This document shows positions 53,759 through 64,000 of a stretch of 64,000 nucleotides of DNA, piece after piece. The position numbers and the translations under genes are program-made. Position 1 is the first letter of the stretch. Every line of letters starts with the position of its first letter. Origin of the DNA: Marsupella aquatica (lineage: Eukaryota; Marchantiophyta); contig OZ316894.1 in NCBI GenBank assembly GCA_973895155.1, positions 13,640,001-13,704,000 on the forward strand, given 5' to 3'. Under the pieces are notes generated by a model that was not told where the DNA came from, searched no databases, and saw only the letters and a list, made by a program, of their open reading frames with translations.

Positions 53759-55832
53759 TTGGAGACTGTTGAATCATGGGTTCTTACCAACGGCAGGGGC
53801 AATCACTGGAAAGTTTGTGACAAAATTTGTCATAGGTGCAAATCATGCTTTGAGCACACTGACCACATGTTTTATAGCTGCAGCAAGGTCTGTGAGAGGT
53901 GGAGGAATGTACAACATCTTGTTCAGGGATACCCAACCCTTGCTTTCTCCAATGGTACTTTGTTTGAAGCCATCAATGACACGATTCACTTTCAGAAGCA
54001 AAGACCGGGGCCCTTGATTCTTGTGATGAAAATGTGTGCTAGCATTTGGAAAGAGCAAATGCTGCCATCTACTCCCATTTCCTGGGAAGATTTCCATATG
54101 GGTGGTTCTTAGATACACAGAAAGCAACTTAGAACTACTCTTGGACAATTGTATATTGTTCTACAAACCTTGGGAGAAAATTGAAAGCCTGATTTCCCTT
54201 AATTTTATTTCTGATGAAGATGATAGCAACAACTGATGGGGTTAAGTGGGAGATTTTGCTAGGGGCTCTCTAGGGCCTGTCCTCCAACTTTCAAACCAAC
54301 ACTGAGACTGTTGTTTTGCTTCCAAAACAAGAGCAGAATTGTAGACAACATAGTAGGACTAATCAGGAGAGAGACATGGAGATGCACAACTCCATTGCTA
54401 TGTCTCTTTGGTTTAGTAGATGATCAAGTGCACTCTCATGTTTCCCTTATGTGCTAACTAGTCTGCTCCATCCAGATTCTTCCATGACGGACCCTAGTAT
54501 TAGTCAATCTAGGAGGCACTCTTGTGTTTTCCTAACTATATTTTTTCCCTCAAACACACTAGAGTCTTGTTACATGAACACTTTGGTCCATCATATCTCC
54601 CAAGAGTTTGTGCACAAATAGCCATGATACCCAACAAATGGATCCTCCAGTATAGCGGCCAAGCAACAAGAGCAGCACCACGTGCCCCCTTAGGGCCAGG
54701 GTAGTGGAGCCTCCACCTCAACAAGTAGGCCTGGGCATACAAACCTGGCCGAGAAAATACTTGAGTTGCAACCACAAGTAGATCAGTATTGAGGCCTGGG
54801 CTCATGGCCTGCTTCCTCATGAGAAAGGATGTTGTACTTGACTGCAACCCCTCAACAGCAAGTGTGTTTCATCGCAAATGCATTGGAGGTGAGTTTGCAT
54901 TTGGGTACCGCGAGCTTGAGACTTGCTTAGTGACTGGTGGCCACCCAACCCCCACAAGCGACCACCAAGGCCAATTCAGCCTTGGTTTTGGGTACCCATC
55001 ATGGGCTTGTCCACCCCCTTAAATATACCATTGGCAGAGAACATGGTCATAATTGCGGTCTCATCCATAGTGGCCATGGCTATACCAATAGTTATGAGGC
55101 TGCCACTTGCCCAATCCATGAGATCAGAGTGGAAGAAAGATGAGATTGCAGGTTTTTTAGGGGGCTAGAGCGCTCAGAATCTAGGTCAGCAATGGCGACT
55201 GCAAATTGTGTAGCGGAGTACTGGAGACTATTCCTCATATTTTTCTGGTGCACAGATGCCATTAGATGATGGAGACTATGTCAAGCTTTTCTGAGTGGTC
55301 TGGGAATGCCGATAGGACAAGGACTGATGGCCTTGTTGGCGGCTGCTTGTGGGAAGGAAGCGAGGCAGGTTGCCCAACTCTTTGTCTTGTATCAAGTTCT
55401 GTGGAGACTTTGGATTGAAAGGAACACGCACATGTTCCTGACTGATGGTAGACGCTCATTTGACCTGGGACTTTTTCTTTTTGAGGCGCGGAGAATCTGT
55501 ATGCGGTTAGTCACTGCTCGCTCCCGGGTAGGAAATACACTCGCCTGCTGCAGGCTAAATCCTGGATAGATGAGTTGCGTAAGTTCAGGTTTAGAGTTCT
55601 CTTTGTGTTTGTCTTGGCCTATGAAAAGGCCGACTTTCACTTTGCTTGGTATGTTGAGTTGCGTCTTGTCTGTTGGCCTGTTCTGTTTGCCCTTCCCGTG
55701 GGGTTTTTTGCGATGGACACAAAAATTTATAAAATGTTTCATCTTTTCAAAGAAAGGCCAAGAACTCTTTGGGGCTCAGTAAGAAGAGGAAGGCATTGGC
55801 CCCAACAAGTTGTCTTCCTATGGCTTTGTTGA
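53759..55832 (+). pseudogene. 3' end of a LINE: zf-RVT region and C-terminus
   Basis: At 53759-54112 the frame holds CHRCKSCFEHTDHMFYSC and ERW, the pattern of the zinc-binding region after RT in plant LINEs. At 55306-55569 LWRLWIERNTHMF and FEARRICMRL, and then ELRKFRFRV after a frame change, are typical of LINE C-termini. The stretch between (54113-55285) has no recognisable coding sequence and may be an insertion. RT itself is absent, as expected for a 5'-truncated copy. It is on the opposite strand from the LINE piece at 24-26.5 kb, and whether they are the same family cannot be told. Confidence 0.6.
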
Positions 55833-56684
55833 TTGTGGCAGATTTGGGTATCTATTGCATGGGGGAGGATGTTAAGAGGTAAGTTACACACCTCCCATGC
55901 AGCTCTACCTCCAGACTCGTGGCTTTAGTCATTTAGCAACACAATCTTTGAACGCATGTTGCCATGACACCAAGGATATGGTGGAGTTGGAATCCAAAAG
56001 GATGACCTAGTTTAGTTCTTTGGGGCCCTTTTTGGGTCTAAGCAGAGCCTGATTGAAGTCCATCTTTGGCTTGCTTGAGGGTCCCATCAAGTTACAGTCA
56101 CAAATTCAGATGCAAAAGGGAGAGAAATAACACTCTGACAACTTCAAGGCAGTTGCTCAGTCCAATAACGACTTCATTTTGAAGGGGTGTAGGACATGTA
56201 CCACTCATAGGCAATTCAAGTTCCATAGGTACACCTTGCACTTGGAGACGTGGATGGAGACCTCGGGTAATTGTAACGTGCGAGCAAACAGTAGAATTTT
56301 TGCTCGCACGGGCAAGATTTCACCTTGTGTTGGGGCCCCAAAAAGGTCTGGAATATTCCTCGCTAGCATGGAGACCCTGTTCGATCAGTAAATAATGACG
56401 GCTACCTATGGACGATTCTAGTCCCGTGAACGCACTAGATCCATTTCCGACCAATCAAAATGACATTTCTTCAGGCCAGCAAAATCGCTAGTCTAATGAC
56501 GCCAACACATTGAGCCACTCAAACGAGGTACGGTCTCCACGTACAGGCTTCCACATGTGAAAATTCCCACCCGAGGAAGAGTAATAACGAAAAAGTACTG
56601 TGCAATTCCCACGTGACAAGAATCAACGTGTCATTACTGTCGAGGAAAGGAAAATTAAGGCCATTTGGACACTAATTAAGTCAC
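55833..56684. other. No gene; contains a hairpin
   Basis: Degenerate sequence. The only notable structure is the inverted repeat at 56277-56310. A half-site of the DT2 palindrome (TCGCTAG) lies at 56485-56491. Confidence 0.45.
56277..56310. repeat. Perfect 12-bp inverted repeat with 10-nt loop
   Basis: CGTGCGAGCAAA at 56277-56288 and its exact complement TTTGCTCGCACG at 56299-56310. No T-run or gene end suggests a terminator, and its role is unknown. Confidence 0.8.
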
Positions 56685-57456
56685 TTGCAAGTGAACGAGA
56701 CACTTACCGTTCGAACCAGAGGCGAATCCAAGGCGGCGAACCGTCCACTTAAACAAAGCCGCTCACCCAAAAACCACCAGTCTTCCGAATCATTCTCCCG
56801 ATCACTTCCACCGCGTCCGACTCGAGCTCTTTCATTCGGAACTGCTATCAGTGTTCCAAGTACTCGAGATCCAGACCAGGTAAGCACGGGACTATGGTTC
56901 TGAGCTGTTTTTAGAGAATCACTCTCCGACAAGGCATGACATTCATCGTATTTCATCATGAATAGTGTTTCCATTTATTGAATGTCGTTCTTCTTAATCA
57001 CTGTTTGGGTTTTGTAAGTGCAGAGAAATGTCAGGGGTTCCAAGCAATCCTCCTCAGGGGAAATGGCGACTTGAGATCCGTCGTTACAACCCGACAACAG
57101 ATGGCCCGCTAGAAGATGACTCTCCGCCAAAGCATAAACCCGATGCAGAGACTGTGAAGGTCACCGCAGACAGTAGTGTCCCAATTGCACTCGGTCAATC
57201 TGTTGGATCGTCATCATCATTGAGGAGAACACCGACTCCTCCAAAGTTAATTCCAGCAGCGAAGTCTCCACCGAAGCCAAAGGTGGATACCACACAGCGC
57301 GAGGTTGTATCAAAGAGGAAGAGGCTCGCAGAAGAGGAGCAGTATTGGATTGAGAGGGAGATCTATGACTACTGGACCGAGGAACGCCTCGCCTCTTTGT
57401 ATTACAATTCTGAGTCAGACACTAACTCCGATGCATGGAAGGCGGCCAGCCCCTGA
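56685..57456 (+). CDS. Small spliced gene, 142-residue protein of unknown function
   Basis: ATG at 57028 opens MSGVPSNPPQGKW, and the stop is at 57456. A likely 5'-UTR intron precedes it: donor CAG/GTAAGC at 56879/56880 and acceptor GTGCAG at 57023, four bases before the ATG. The protein has a Pro/Ser-rich middle with KPKVD, a basic KRKRLAEEE, and an acidic/aromatic C-terminus (YWIEREIYDYW, then SESDTNSD). No domain is recognised. It is convergent with the DT2 transposase and may be a DT2 cargo gene or an unrelated host gene. The ORF is intact. Confidence 0.5.
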
Positions 57457-57640
57457 GGGAAGAGTCAGGTTGTGGGTTTACTGAAATTTTTGTAGTTTCA
57501 AGCAAATCACATGTCCTCATGTACTTTCAATATGTATGAGAAGTAAAGTTTGGGTGTTCCTTTCCTTTCTATGTGTTGCTCTGGAATGTCATTTTGTACA
57601 TAGTACGTTTATTTGGGAGTCACAGTTGGACCCTTCCCAA

Positions 57641-57658
57641 ACTAGCGATATCGCTAGT
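57641..57658. repeat. DT2 palindrome 1 (perfect 18 bp)
   Basis: ACTAGCGATATCGCTAGT, its own reverse complement. Confidence 0.88.
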
Positions 57659-57821
57659 ATAGAACTGCCTCTACATTTCAGATCAATCTTCGATGTGTTC
57701 ATCTTAGATAATCAATTCGACAAAGTATTACTGCAACAACTTCAGGGATTACTTCCCTCCCAAGAACACATCCTATCACTCTATAGTAAACTTTATTGCA
57801 TCCTAAATTCCGTTGATCAGA

Positions 57822-57837
57822 CTAGCGATATCGCTAG
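57822..57837. repeat. DT2 palindrome 2
   Basis: CTAGCGATATCGCTAG, 180 bp from the first. Confidence 0.88.
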
Positions 57838-58119
57838 CAAAAAACTGGCATCATTTTAATTAATGATCAAACCGTGAACTCTATACATACTTGTCGATAG
57901 GTTAACACGGCTGGAAGTTGGATGTTTCTGTCAGGATGTTGCAGACTTCCTAAGACGAGAGATTGCTAGCCATAAACAACAAACTCAAACACCATAAAGT
58001 TACCATTATGGACCTCGCTAACATTATGATTCACTCGGTGAAAACAGATTGATATTTGTGAAACCACAAACTCGAGTAATCCATCCCACCACCCTATAAT
58101 TAGCATCTCCAATAAACGA

Positions 58120-61100
58120 CTAGTCCCCTATCTGTAACGGAATTAAACTCCTCACTTCCCCAATAGTCACAATCGGCTGTTTGACAAGGTCGTCCTTCTC
58201 CAGGTTGAGTGAAAACTTGTTTAAATACACCCACAACAGATGTTTACAAGACATGTATGGTTTTCCTCGTGTATGCCTCTTATAAAAGTCTTCACAAGAA
58301 CACGAAGGGAAACAACAGATTTGCACCCAATATGTGTGCGGAACTTGTGAATCAGTCTCGTGAGTGGCGATCAAGTATCTCCAACCCCATCCATTTCTGG
58401 CAATTACCTTCTCATTTCCGACAACTCTCATGTATTCTTGTGTAGCGGAAACGATGCGCTTGAGCAACTCTGGAGTATTGCTGAAACGCTATCGTGCACC
58501 CTTACCATTTCGGGTTTTCAACCGACGGTCCACATTAGTTAGATCGATTCGTTCGGGGAATGAGTTAACATCAATTCGTAGGTTGACCCGATTGGGGGAC
58601 AGGAACTCTCCAACTTGATTTGCTTCCACATAGGAGAGTCCACTGATCTAGAATCCTAATCCCAGCAGAAACTCTATCTCGGGATGGGAGAGGCAAGTCC
58701 CACACTGAACCTTGAGCGACTCGGGTGGGGGGGGTAGTTGAGCTATAGTTCTGTGTCCTTGGCTCTTGTGACACCTATTGTTAGGACAGAATTACAACAA
58801 CTAGCGATGTGGAGACGATAATCGCAACCCGTGAATGGTGACTCCAACAATTCCCCCTTGCGCGGACTTACATCCAGTCTCCTTGATGAGATTTCTACAT
58901 TCATCTCTTCCAAAAATGCTTCGGTCAACCGACCCGTTGCAAATAGGTCCAACACCGCTACCGCTCCGCCTGAGATGCCAGGTCCCATAAGGAACATCAA
59001 CCTCTCGGATGGAAGGGATCCTTTGGGGGGCATCCCGATGGTCATCCCCGACATCACACAAAGGTTGAGTCCCCATCTTCTTGGTATCATTGACATTACG
59101 ACTTGCATCATCACCATCGTCATCTGAAATATGGATAACTCCAGCGGAACAACCTCCGACAGGGGTTGCCAAAGTTGTATTATTTGCTATTTCTGGGTCC
59201 GCATAAGTCTCCGAAACATTGATGAAGCAAAATTCAGGATAGAGATTATGCCTTTTTAGTCCTGAAGGAGAAGCTATTGTGCGTGACACCTTGTCATGTT
59301 TGTGGGAGTCATTCTTGTGGATTGTAGCTGAAGCTTTCCCTTTCCTCTTCGTGGATGTTGTTCGGAGATCACCATGTAATGGAATTGTTCTATAGAATTC
59401 ATACTTAGCTGAAGACTCAAGCAAAAGATTTGCTGCCTTTTCGTAAGCATCCATGGATCCCATAGCATCGGCGTTCCTATATGCTAATTCAAAAATGGTC
59501 GGCCCCTGGCCTCTGTGAACATCTTCACTGTAGACAGTAAAAGCAGCAATTTGCCCCGCAGCACGATTCTGGTCCACCTCACATGCTTCAATCAATCCCA
59601 CTAGTTTCTTCATTTGGCAGGATCTCATGGATGCATGGACTGATTCAGCTCTAGTACAATTTGGCATCAAGGCTGACTCCATTGCGGTTTGCGTCTGCAA
59701 AAAAGTAGTCCCCAGTCAGACCTAATATGCTAGCGAGGTCGCCAGCAAAAACAATGACGTCAAAGAGAAATGAAATTGGACACTTACTACGCAGATGAAG
59801 TTCCCCCACTGCCTCCACCTCACGACCCACCAAGATAACCATCCTTGGAGAGACTTCAATTTCCCAGCATAGCAATTTCCTTCCTTCCACCAACGATGGA
59901 TTTCGTCAGCAACACGGTAGGCCTGAACATATGTTGGTGCTGTTCTCAGCCTTTCCCACAGTTTATAGTGCTCTCGATGGCGATCTTCCCGAATACCCTC
60001 CAATGTGTGACGACAAAGAGATTGAGCAAAGTGAAAGGCGTCACTGTGCTCCTTCTGTGGGTGACGGACACCTCCAAAAAAACATTCCGAATAGCGATCC
60101 ATCCAGCCTCGGCATTATCGGCAATAAATCCTCCAATGAGTGGGTCATGCATGTCATGATCAGAGGCAACTTCAATCATATATCTCCATGCGGTTTCAAG
60201 AGATAAGGAGTCCTCCGCACGGAGCTCACAAGTGAAGATGGTACAAAGGGACCTGTAATTATGGTCGTACACATGGGCGCTGAAAGTCAGCCACCCAATG
60301 CTTATTCTCCGCATTACATCAGAACTGACCCATGCTCCTTCCAACTCACCTCCACTCTTCATCTGCCTGAGAATATCGACACCAGAAGTTGGGCCATTTG
60401 TACTCATTTTGAAGACATGAGTCCTATCGGTCTTGCTCCCCTGGCCAGGGAAAAGGTACCTCTAAATGTAAGGAAAATTATTCCGGGCTTGCATCTCACG
60501 AAGAGAATCCAACTCACCTTTTTTTGGGTTATCCATTTTCACGCTCTGGAATATGGCCTGGAATTTCTCAACAGTGGACACAACCTTCATCGATTCCCAT
60601 ATCTCTCTCTCTTCTTCTTTTGATAGTTCTGAAGAAGACTCTAGATGCAAAAGAGAAACCAGGTTTCCTATAGACTTGTTAAGAACACGCCCTGGCGTAC
60701 ACACGGGATTTGCTTTATGAACACCAGAAACTATCTCCTCCGCCTGCTTTTTTGCCAATCAAGATTTCCCTTTCCAAACAACGTGGTCATGGAAACCCAT
60801 GTGAACAGCCAATCGAGACATATGTTTTGCAACATTTGACTCAAGAGACGGCTTAGGATAGACGTACAAAAGTTTAGCCGGACATTCATGGATGCAGAGA
60901 GGCCTCTCCTCACAGAATCCGCACACCAACCCTCCTTCCTCCACAAGCTCACCAAGATGAAACGGCTCAGTAAATTGTCCCTTTCCTCGAAAGGAAGAGT
61001 CATTTTTTGAACCGGTGTGCTTCAACTTTCTACAGACCAGATTTTGACATTCAAGTACACCAACACATCTGACGTTTGACACAGACCAGTGATTGCAAGG

Positions 61101-61850
61101 TTTGAGATTAGCTGAAGTTGTGAGAAGTCTCGTCCATGGGTAGCCGTCATTATCCCTATCCATGTCCTGAAGACCATATCCTCGACGAAATTGACCTTCG
61201 ACCGGAGGAAGCTCAAAAATGCAGTTTCCGTTGTATGAAGTGGGCAAAGTTTGCACTTGAATCTCCTTCCAATCGTTTCCCCTGCGGAAATTTGCCAACT
61301 CGCTTGACCCAGTAATATTGAGGAAGGCATCATATGCACTAACTCGATAAAGAACTGGCTGAGATTGAAACTCATTTTGACTCACTGCTTCAAAAACAGC
61401 TTTCTCAAAAGACTTTGTCGACACAGAAGAGAGATCCCGACCCACACTCTCAGGGGAGATGTCGATAATTTCAGGTACTGCAGGTGACGGGCGAGTCGGG
61501 GATTCTGGATTGAAAACATTGATATGTGCAATGTCATCCTTACATGAGACTAGCTCTACAGCTGAACCACACTTCAGGTCCCAAGCCCTCTCTGGCAATA
61601 TTCCTGAACCATTATCCGACACCTCGTGACTTCTGGATCCATTCCGAGAGTAAAGAACGAACAACTTCCACATGAAATCATCTTTCAAAAGCCCAAACCT
61701 CGATGAGAGAAAAGACTCCTTGATAGACATAATAGTATTCTCCGGAACATCCAGAACAACATCACCCGTCGTCTTTCTCTCGATCAAATCTTCGATCCCA
61801 ATGAAGACATGCTGACAGTTTTGGACATTACAGTCTACAACAATCCTCAA
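58120..61850 (-). pseudogene. DT2 transposase, MULE-like with SWIM zinc finger
   Basis: Exon 1 (about 61850-59788) shows YNGNCIFELPPV, CEERPLCIHECPAKLL and HMSRLAVHMGFHDH, then the core WVSSDVMRRI, TFSAHVYDHNY, ELRAED, GFIADNAEAGW and SDAFHFAQSL. The last stands where MULE transposases have their conserved Cys/His element. The intron is 59695-59787 (GTAAGT...TTGCAG) with a palindrome inside. Exon 2 (59694-58120) is open at first, decays near 58800-58550, and ends with the finger CSCEDFYKRH and MSCKHLLW. Lesions include TAG at 60462-60464 (CAG in DT1) and a frameshift near 60070. Amino-acid similarity to DT1 is clear, but nucleotide similarity is low, so the two are old, separate families. Confidence 0.75.
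59695..59787 (-). other. DT2 transposase intron
   Basis: 93 nt, GTAAGT to TTGCAG, at the position of the DT1 intron. It contains GCTAGCGAGGTCGCCAGC (59729-59746, given on the plus strand), a decayed DT2 palindrome. Confidence 0.72.
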
Positions 61851-62504
61851 ATGTGAGATACTTCGCTCTCTTCTTTCTCCAAATACATATGAGGAAACGT
61901 GCTTGTGTAGGCGTTGGACTCAACGTATTTGTTTAATAAATGCCTCTTATTCCCGTTATCTGACCGTTATTTTGTCTTATATGACACTATTTACGGAATG
62001 ATAAAGCTAGCAAGATAGCTAGCTCAATGAACCAAGTAAAATGGTTCAAAACCTTACAAAACACCCTTCACGAGTTCATGGATTTAGTGATCAATTTTTG
62101 GCTAGCGATGTCGCTAGCAAAAATAGTTTCTCATAAGAGACCATTATGACCGTTTATATCCGTTGCAATTGGTCAATGGGTACCTATATGTCAACGGTAC
62201 GGTACAATACCAGACACTTGTCTCTTTGTCATTAGATACTTTTCTTTCAATCGTGAGTTCGGTGGTTCGTATTTCCGGAAGTACATGTATACCTGACAGT
62301 GTCTGAAAAATGATTGCGAGGAGAGTCGTACAGAATATATGTATCTCTTTTCACGACCGGGCGCTGCATTCAGGTGAAAGCAACAGATGAGGGTACGATT
62401 TTGTCTTTGACTGGAAGATCGATTCTCGGGTTTCTTTACGTTCGCAAAGCGTGTCGCCCTCGACCTTGACTTGTTCATACCCTTATCACTTCACGGACCC
62501 ACTG
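61851..62504. promoter_or_regulatory. DT2 divergent promoter region with two palindromes
   Basis: Lies between the transposase and second-gene starts. GCTAGCAAGATAGCTAGC at 62006-62023 and GCTAGCGATGTCGCTAGC at 62101-62118 are the DT2 motif. No other gene is supported. Confidence 0.55.
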
Positions 62505-62707
62505 ATGGAGCCATTGTCTTCACCCGAGAGCTTGTCATCAATAGGATCATTCAAGTCAGTCGAGTCAAGCCGGAGGGAGACAAGGTCTTCAGCGAACAAG
62601 GAGGCGCTCCAGGCGGGATTGAAAATACGGAGGAGGTCCAAGATGGTGAACCAAGTAGGTGTTGTGAATCCTACGTTTCAACCTGGAGCTTCAGAACCCT
62701 ATTCTGT
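62505..62707 (+). pseudogene. DT2 second gene, N-terminal fragment
   Basis: ATG at 62505 opens MEPLSSPESLSS. The segment RRETRSSANKEAL...RRRSKMVNQVG aligns by eye with RRITRSIAQYPLS...RRTKMEQVG at the start of the DT1 second gene. The frame is cut at 62708 by LTR C before the ParB-like part would begin. This supports the divergent two-gene plan being a property of the transposon group. Confidence 0.55.
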
Positions 62708-64000
62708 TGTCATGTCGTCGGCTTTGGCCTTAACTCGGGCTTTAGCTTAGACGGGCACATCCTTCGTAAATATGAGGGTTCGGGCAGGGAGGGAAGCACG
62801 TAATGCACCTAATTCATGTAAACTAGCGCTAAGTGCACCTACTGTTAGATACGGACACCTCCTAGGTATGGTTTGTGTTCCGCCGCCGGAACATACCTTA
62901 GTCGATAGCAGGATCGACCCCGGCTTAAGGGCTTCTAAGCCTTTATGTTGTCCGCCTTCAATCCGGATTTGATGATACAGGTCCTCAACCCGTGCTCGCA
63001 ACCACTTACCCGCAAGCTGCACCTCGTGCACGATTCGGGTAGTGCGTTCGGCCCGGCGTTGTCACCTATACACAAGATTCACCCATACATATACACGCAC
63101 AAGCATACAATCTCGATTTACACGAAGGAAATGGTGGGAAAGGATTTTACTACATAGGGGACATATGCGTACACTTGATTGACCCGACAGCTCTGGAGTG
63201 AACAGGTCCAAGGCCGAGGGTGTACACTACAACGGAGCCCGGCTCCGCACTCGCCCAGCGAGCTTAGTCCTACCCCCTCCCCTTGGTACTCTTCCACTCC
63301 CAGAGGTCGGGACTCCTTGCACATACCGCGGATGTCCAATTTGAGACTAGAAAAACCCCCCTGCCTCTACCGAGGGGTGCACTAAATACTAAGGGCTGAG
63401 GAACGGGGTGGCCTCCTGTCCGAAGATTCGCTGACTTAGGTCCTAACTAAGCTGATTGTCAGGCCAAAAAACGACTGTGTCTTATTAGAAGATCCTAATC
63501 TATGTAGGCTGGACAGCATGGCAGTGCTGCTGTAACTAAGGCAGGTGCCTGTCCCAATAGCCTGACTTAGTATTCCTAACCCTATTCTATTCCTACTCCG
63601 CCGCTAATGCCTGGCACGCTTGCCAGAGCCGCTTGAGTGGGAGCGGCCATCCCGCTGCTTACAAAGTCTGTCGTTGTTCGCCTGGAGGAGCTGGACCTGG
63701 TCCAGCAGAGATTTGTTCTCTTGCTTCGCCGCGTCTGTCTCCTCCACTGCCTCCTGGCATGCCTCCTCCAGCTGCTGGGCATCGCTCGTCAACTTGCCCG
63801 CCAGCTGGTCCTGCTTCTCGGCTTCGGTTTGGAGCCGTGCCACTTTGGCCTGTAGCGTGGCTATCTCTGCAGTGTCCCGCTGGGCCCGTTTTTCGGCCTC
63901 CTCCAGGTCTTTCTGCCAGATGACAGTTTGATTCTTCAAACTGTCAATCTGGTTCCGGAGTCGTGCAATCTTGGCCTCGTTCCCAGCTTTGGCCTATTCA
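62708..64000 (-). mobile_element. Giant LTR C (same family as A and B), 3' part
   Basis: Begins on the plus strand with TGTCATGTCGTCGG, the reverse complement of the LTR end, one transition away from the consensus GACGTGACA end. It continues through the non-coding tail to the LTR ORF and leaves the window. Whether it is a solo LTR or a full element cannot be told. It is more diverged from A and B than they are from each other. Confidence 0.85.
63604..64000 (-). pseudogene. LTR-borne ORF, C-terminal coiled coil, in LTR C
   Basis: Open from about 63990 to the stop at 63604, encoding the coiled coil (KDLEEAEKRAQRDTAEIATL) and tail SGKRARH. A TAG near 63993-63995 stands where other copies have CAG. 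The rest lies outside the window. Confidence 0.75.

Larger units (their letters stand above)
57457..58119. other. Intergenic, with two DT2 palindromes
   Basis: A 107-codon ORF at 57536-57859 translates both palindromes as QTSDIAS and is probably not a gene. The stretch separates the small gene from the end of the transposase gene. Confidence 0.5.
57640..62707 (-). mobile_element. DNA transposon DT2, relative of DT1, cut by LTR C
   Basis: Carries a transposase gene homologous to that of DT1 over both exons and, head to head, the start of the second gene. Its own palindrome (TAGCGATATCGCTA type) lies at 57641, 57821, 59729, 62006 and 62101. The right part is lost behind LTR C at 62708. The left limit is uncertain and may lie further left (half-site at 56485). 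Confidence 0.68.

Noticed and set aside
54522-55168. Several 60-100-codon ORFs between the two LINE pieces
   Set aside because: No motif, no consistent frame and no similarity to LINE proteins that I can see.
57536-57859. 107-codon ORF with an N-terminal hydrophobic segment
   Set aside because: Both DT2 palindromes are read through as QTSDIAS, and it lies in the non-coding space between two convergent genes; likely a chance frame.

Overview
The window looks like nuclear DNA of a land plant that is almost entirely transposable elements, mostly nested and mostly broken. The plant call rests on Ty3/gypsy gag-pol, LINE pieces of plant type (DUF4283 plus zinc knuckle ORF1, zf-RVT-like C-terminus), and transposase genes with GT-AG introns. 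Family-level placement is not possible from sequence alone; the unusual elements hint at a non-model lineage. No intact ordinary host gene was recognised; a small spliced ORF at 57.0 kb is the best candidate. || Layout. 1-1919: host-like flank with a broken cysteine-rich secreted-type ORF. 1925-21810: LTR retrotransposon A (+ strand, target duplication gtcct), whose giant LTRs each carry a long ORF. A solo LTR (E, 2885-4398) sits in its 5' LTR, and a 4.7-kb TG...CA element (D, 12265-16960, target duplication gagcc) sits in its pol. 21816-24042: flank without recognised genes. 24043-26545: LINE piece (- strand, ORF1 plus endonuclease, no RT). 27404-28292: BRCT-domain pseudogene (- strand). About 28.7-33.1 kb and 47.0-50.6 kb: two halves of one DNA transposon (DT1), split by retrotransposon B (33092-46976, - strand, same family as A). 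51430-53684: partial second copy of the D family. 53759-55832: 3' end of a LINE (+). 56.7-57.5 kb: small spliced gene. About 57.6-62.7 kb: second DNA transposon of the DT1 type (DT2), cut off by a third giant LTR (C, 62708 to the window end). || How the parts work together. DT1 and DT2 share a plan: a two-exon SWIM-finger, MULE-like transposase gene on the - strand, head to head with a second gene on the + strand. In DT1 the second gene encodes an apparent ParB/sulfiredoxin-fold N-terminus and a C-terminus like DUF4216, a domain otherwise typical of CACTA elements. Non-coding parts of each transposon (intergenic promoter, introns, 3' flank) are studded with a palindrome: TAGCG-5 nt-CGCTA nine times in DT1, TAGCG-4 nt-CGCTA in DT2. 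These look like binding sites for an element-encoded protein. The DT1 palindromes lie on both sides of retrotransposon B and never inside it, which shows that the halves belong together. || Retrotransposons A, B and C carry a roughly 880-residue protein gene (globular domain plus long coiled coil) inside the LTR, between the TATA box and the LTR end. The gene is therefore duplicated at both ends of every insertion and would survive solo-LTR formation. Element D and its partial copy encode a diverged protein of the same architecture. Many in-frame stops stand where a sister copy has CAG, CAA or CGA, as expected from C-to-T decay of methylated repeats. All assignments are by eye; no searches were run.
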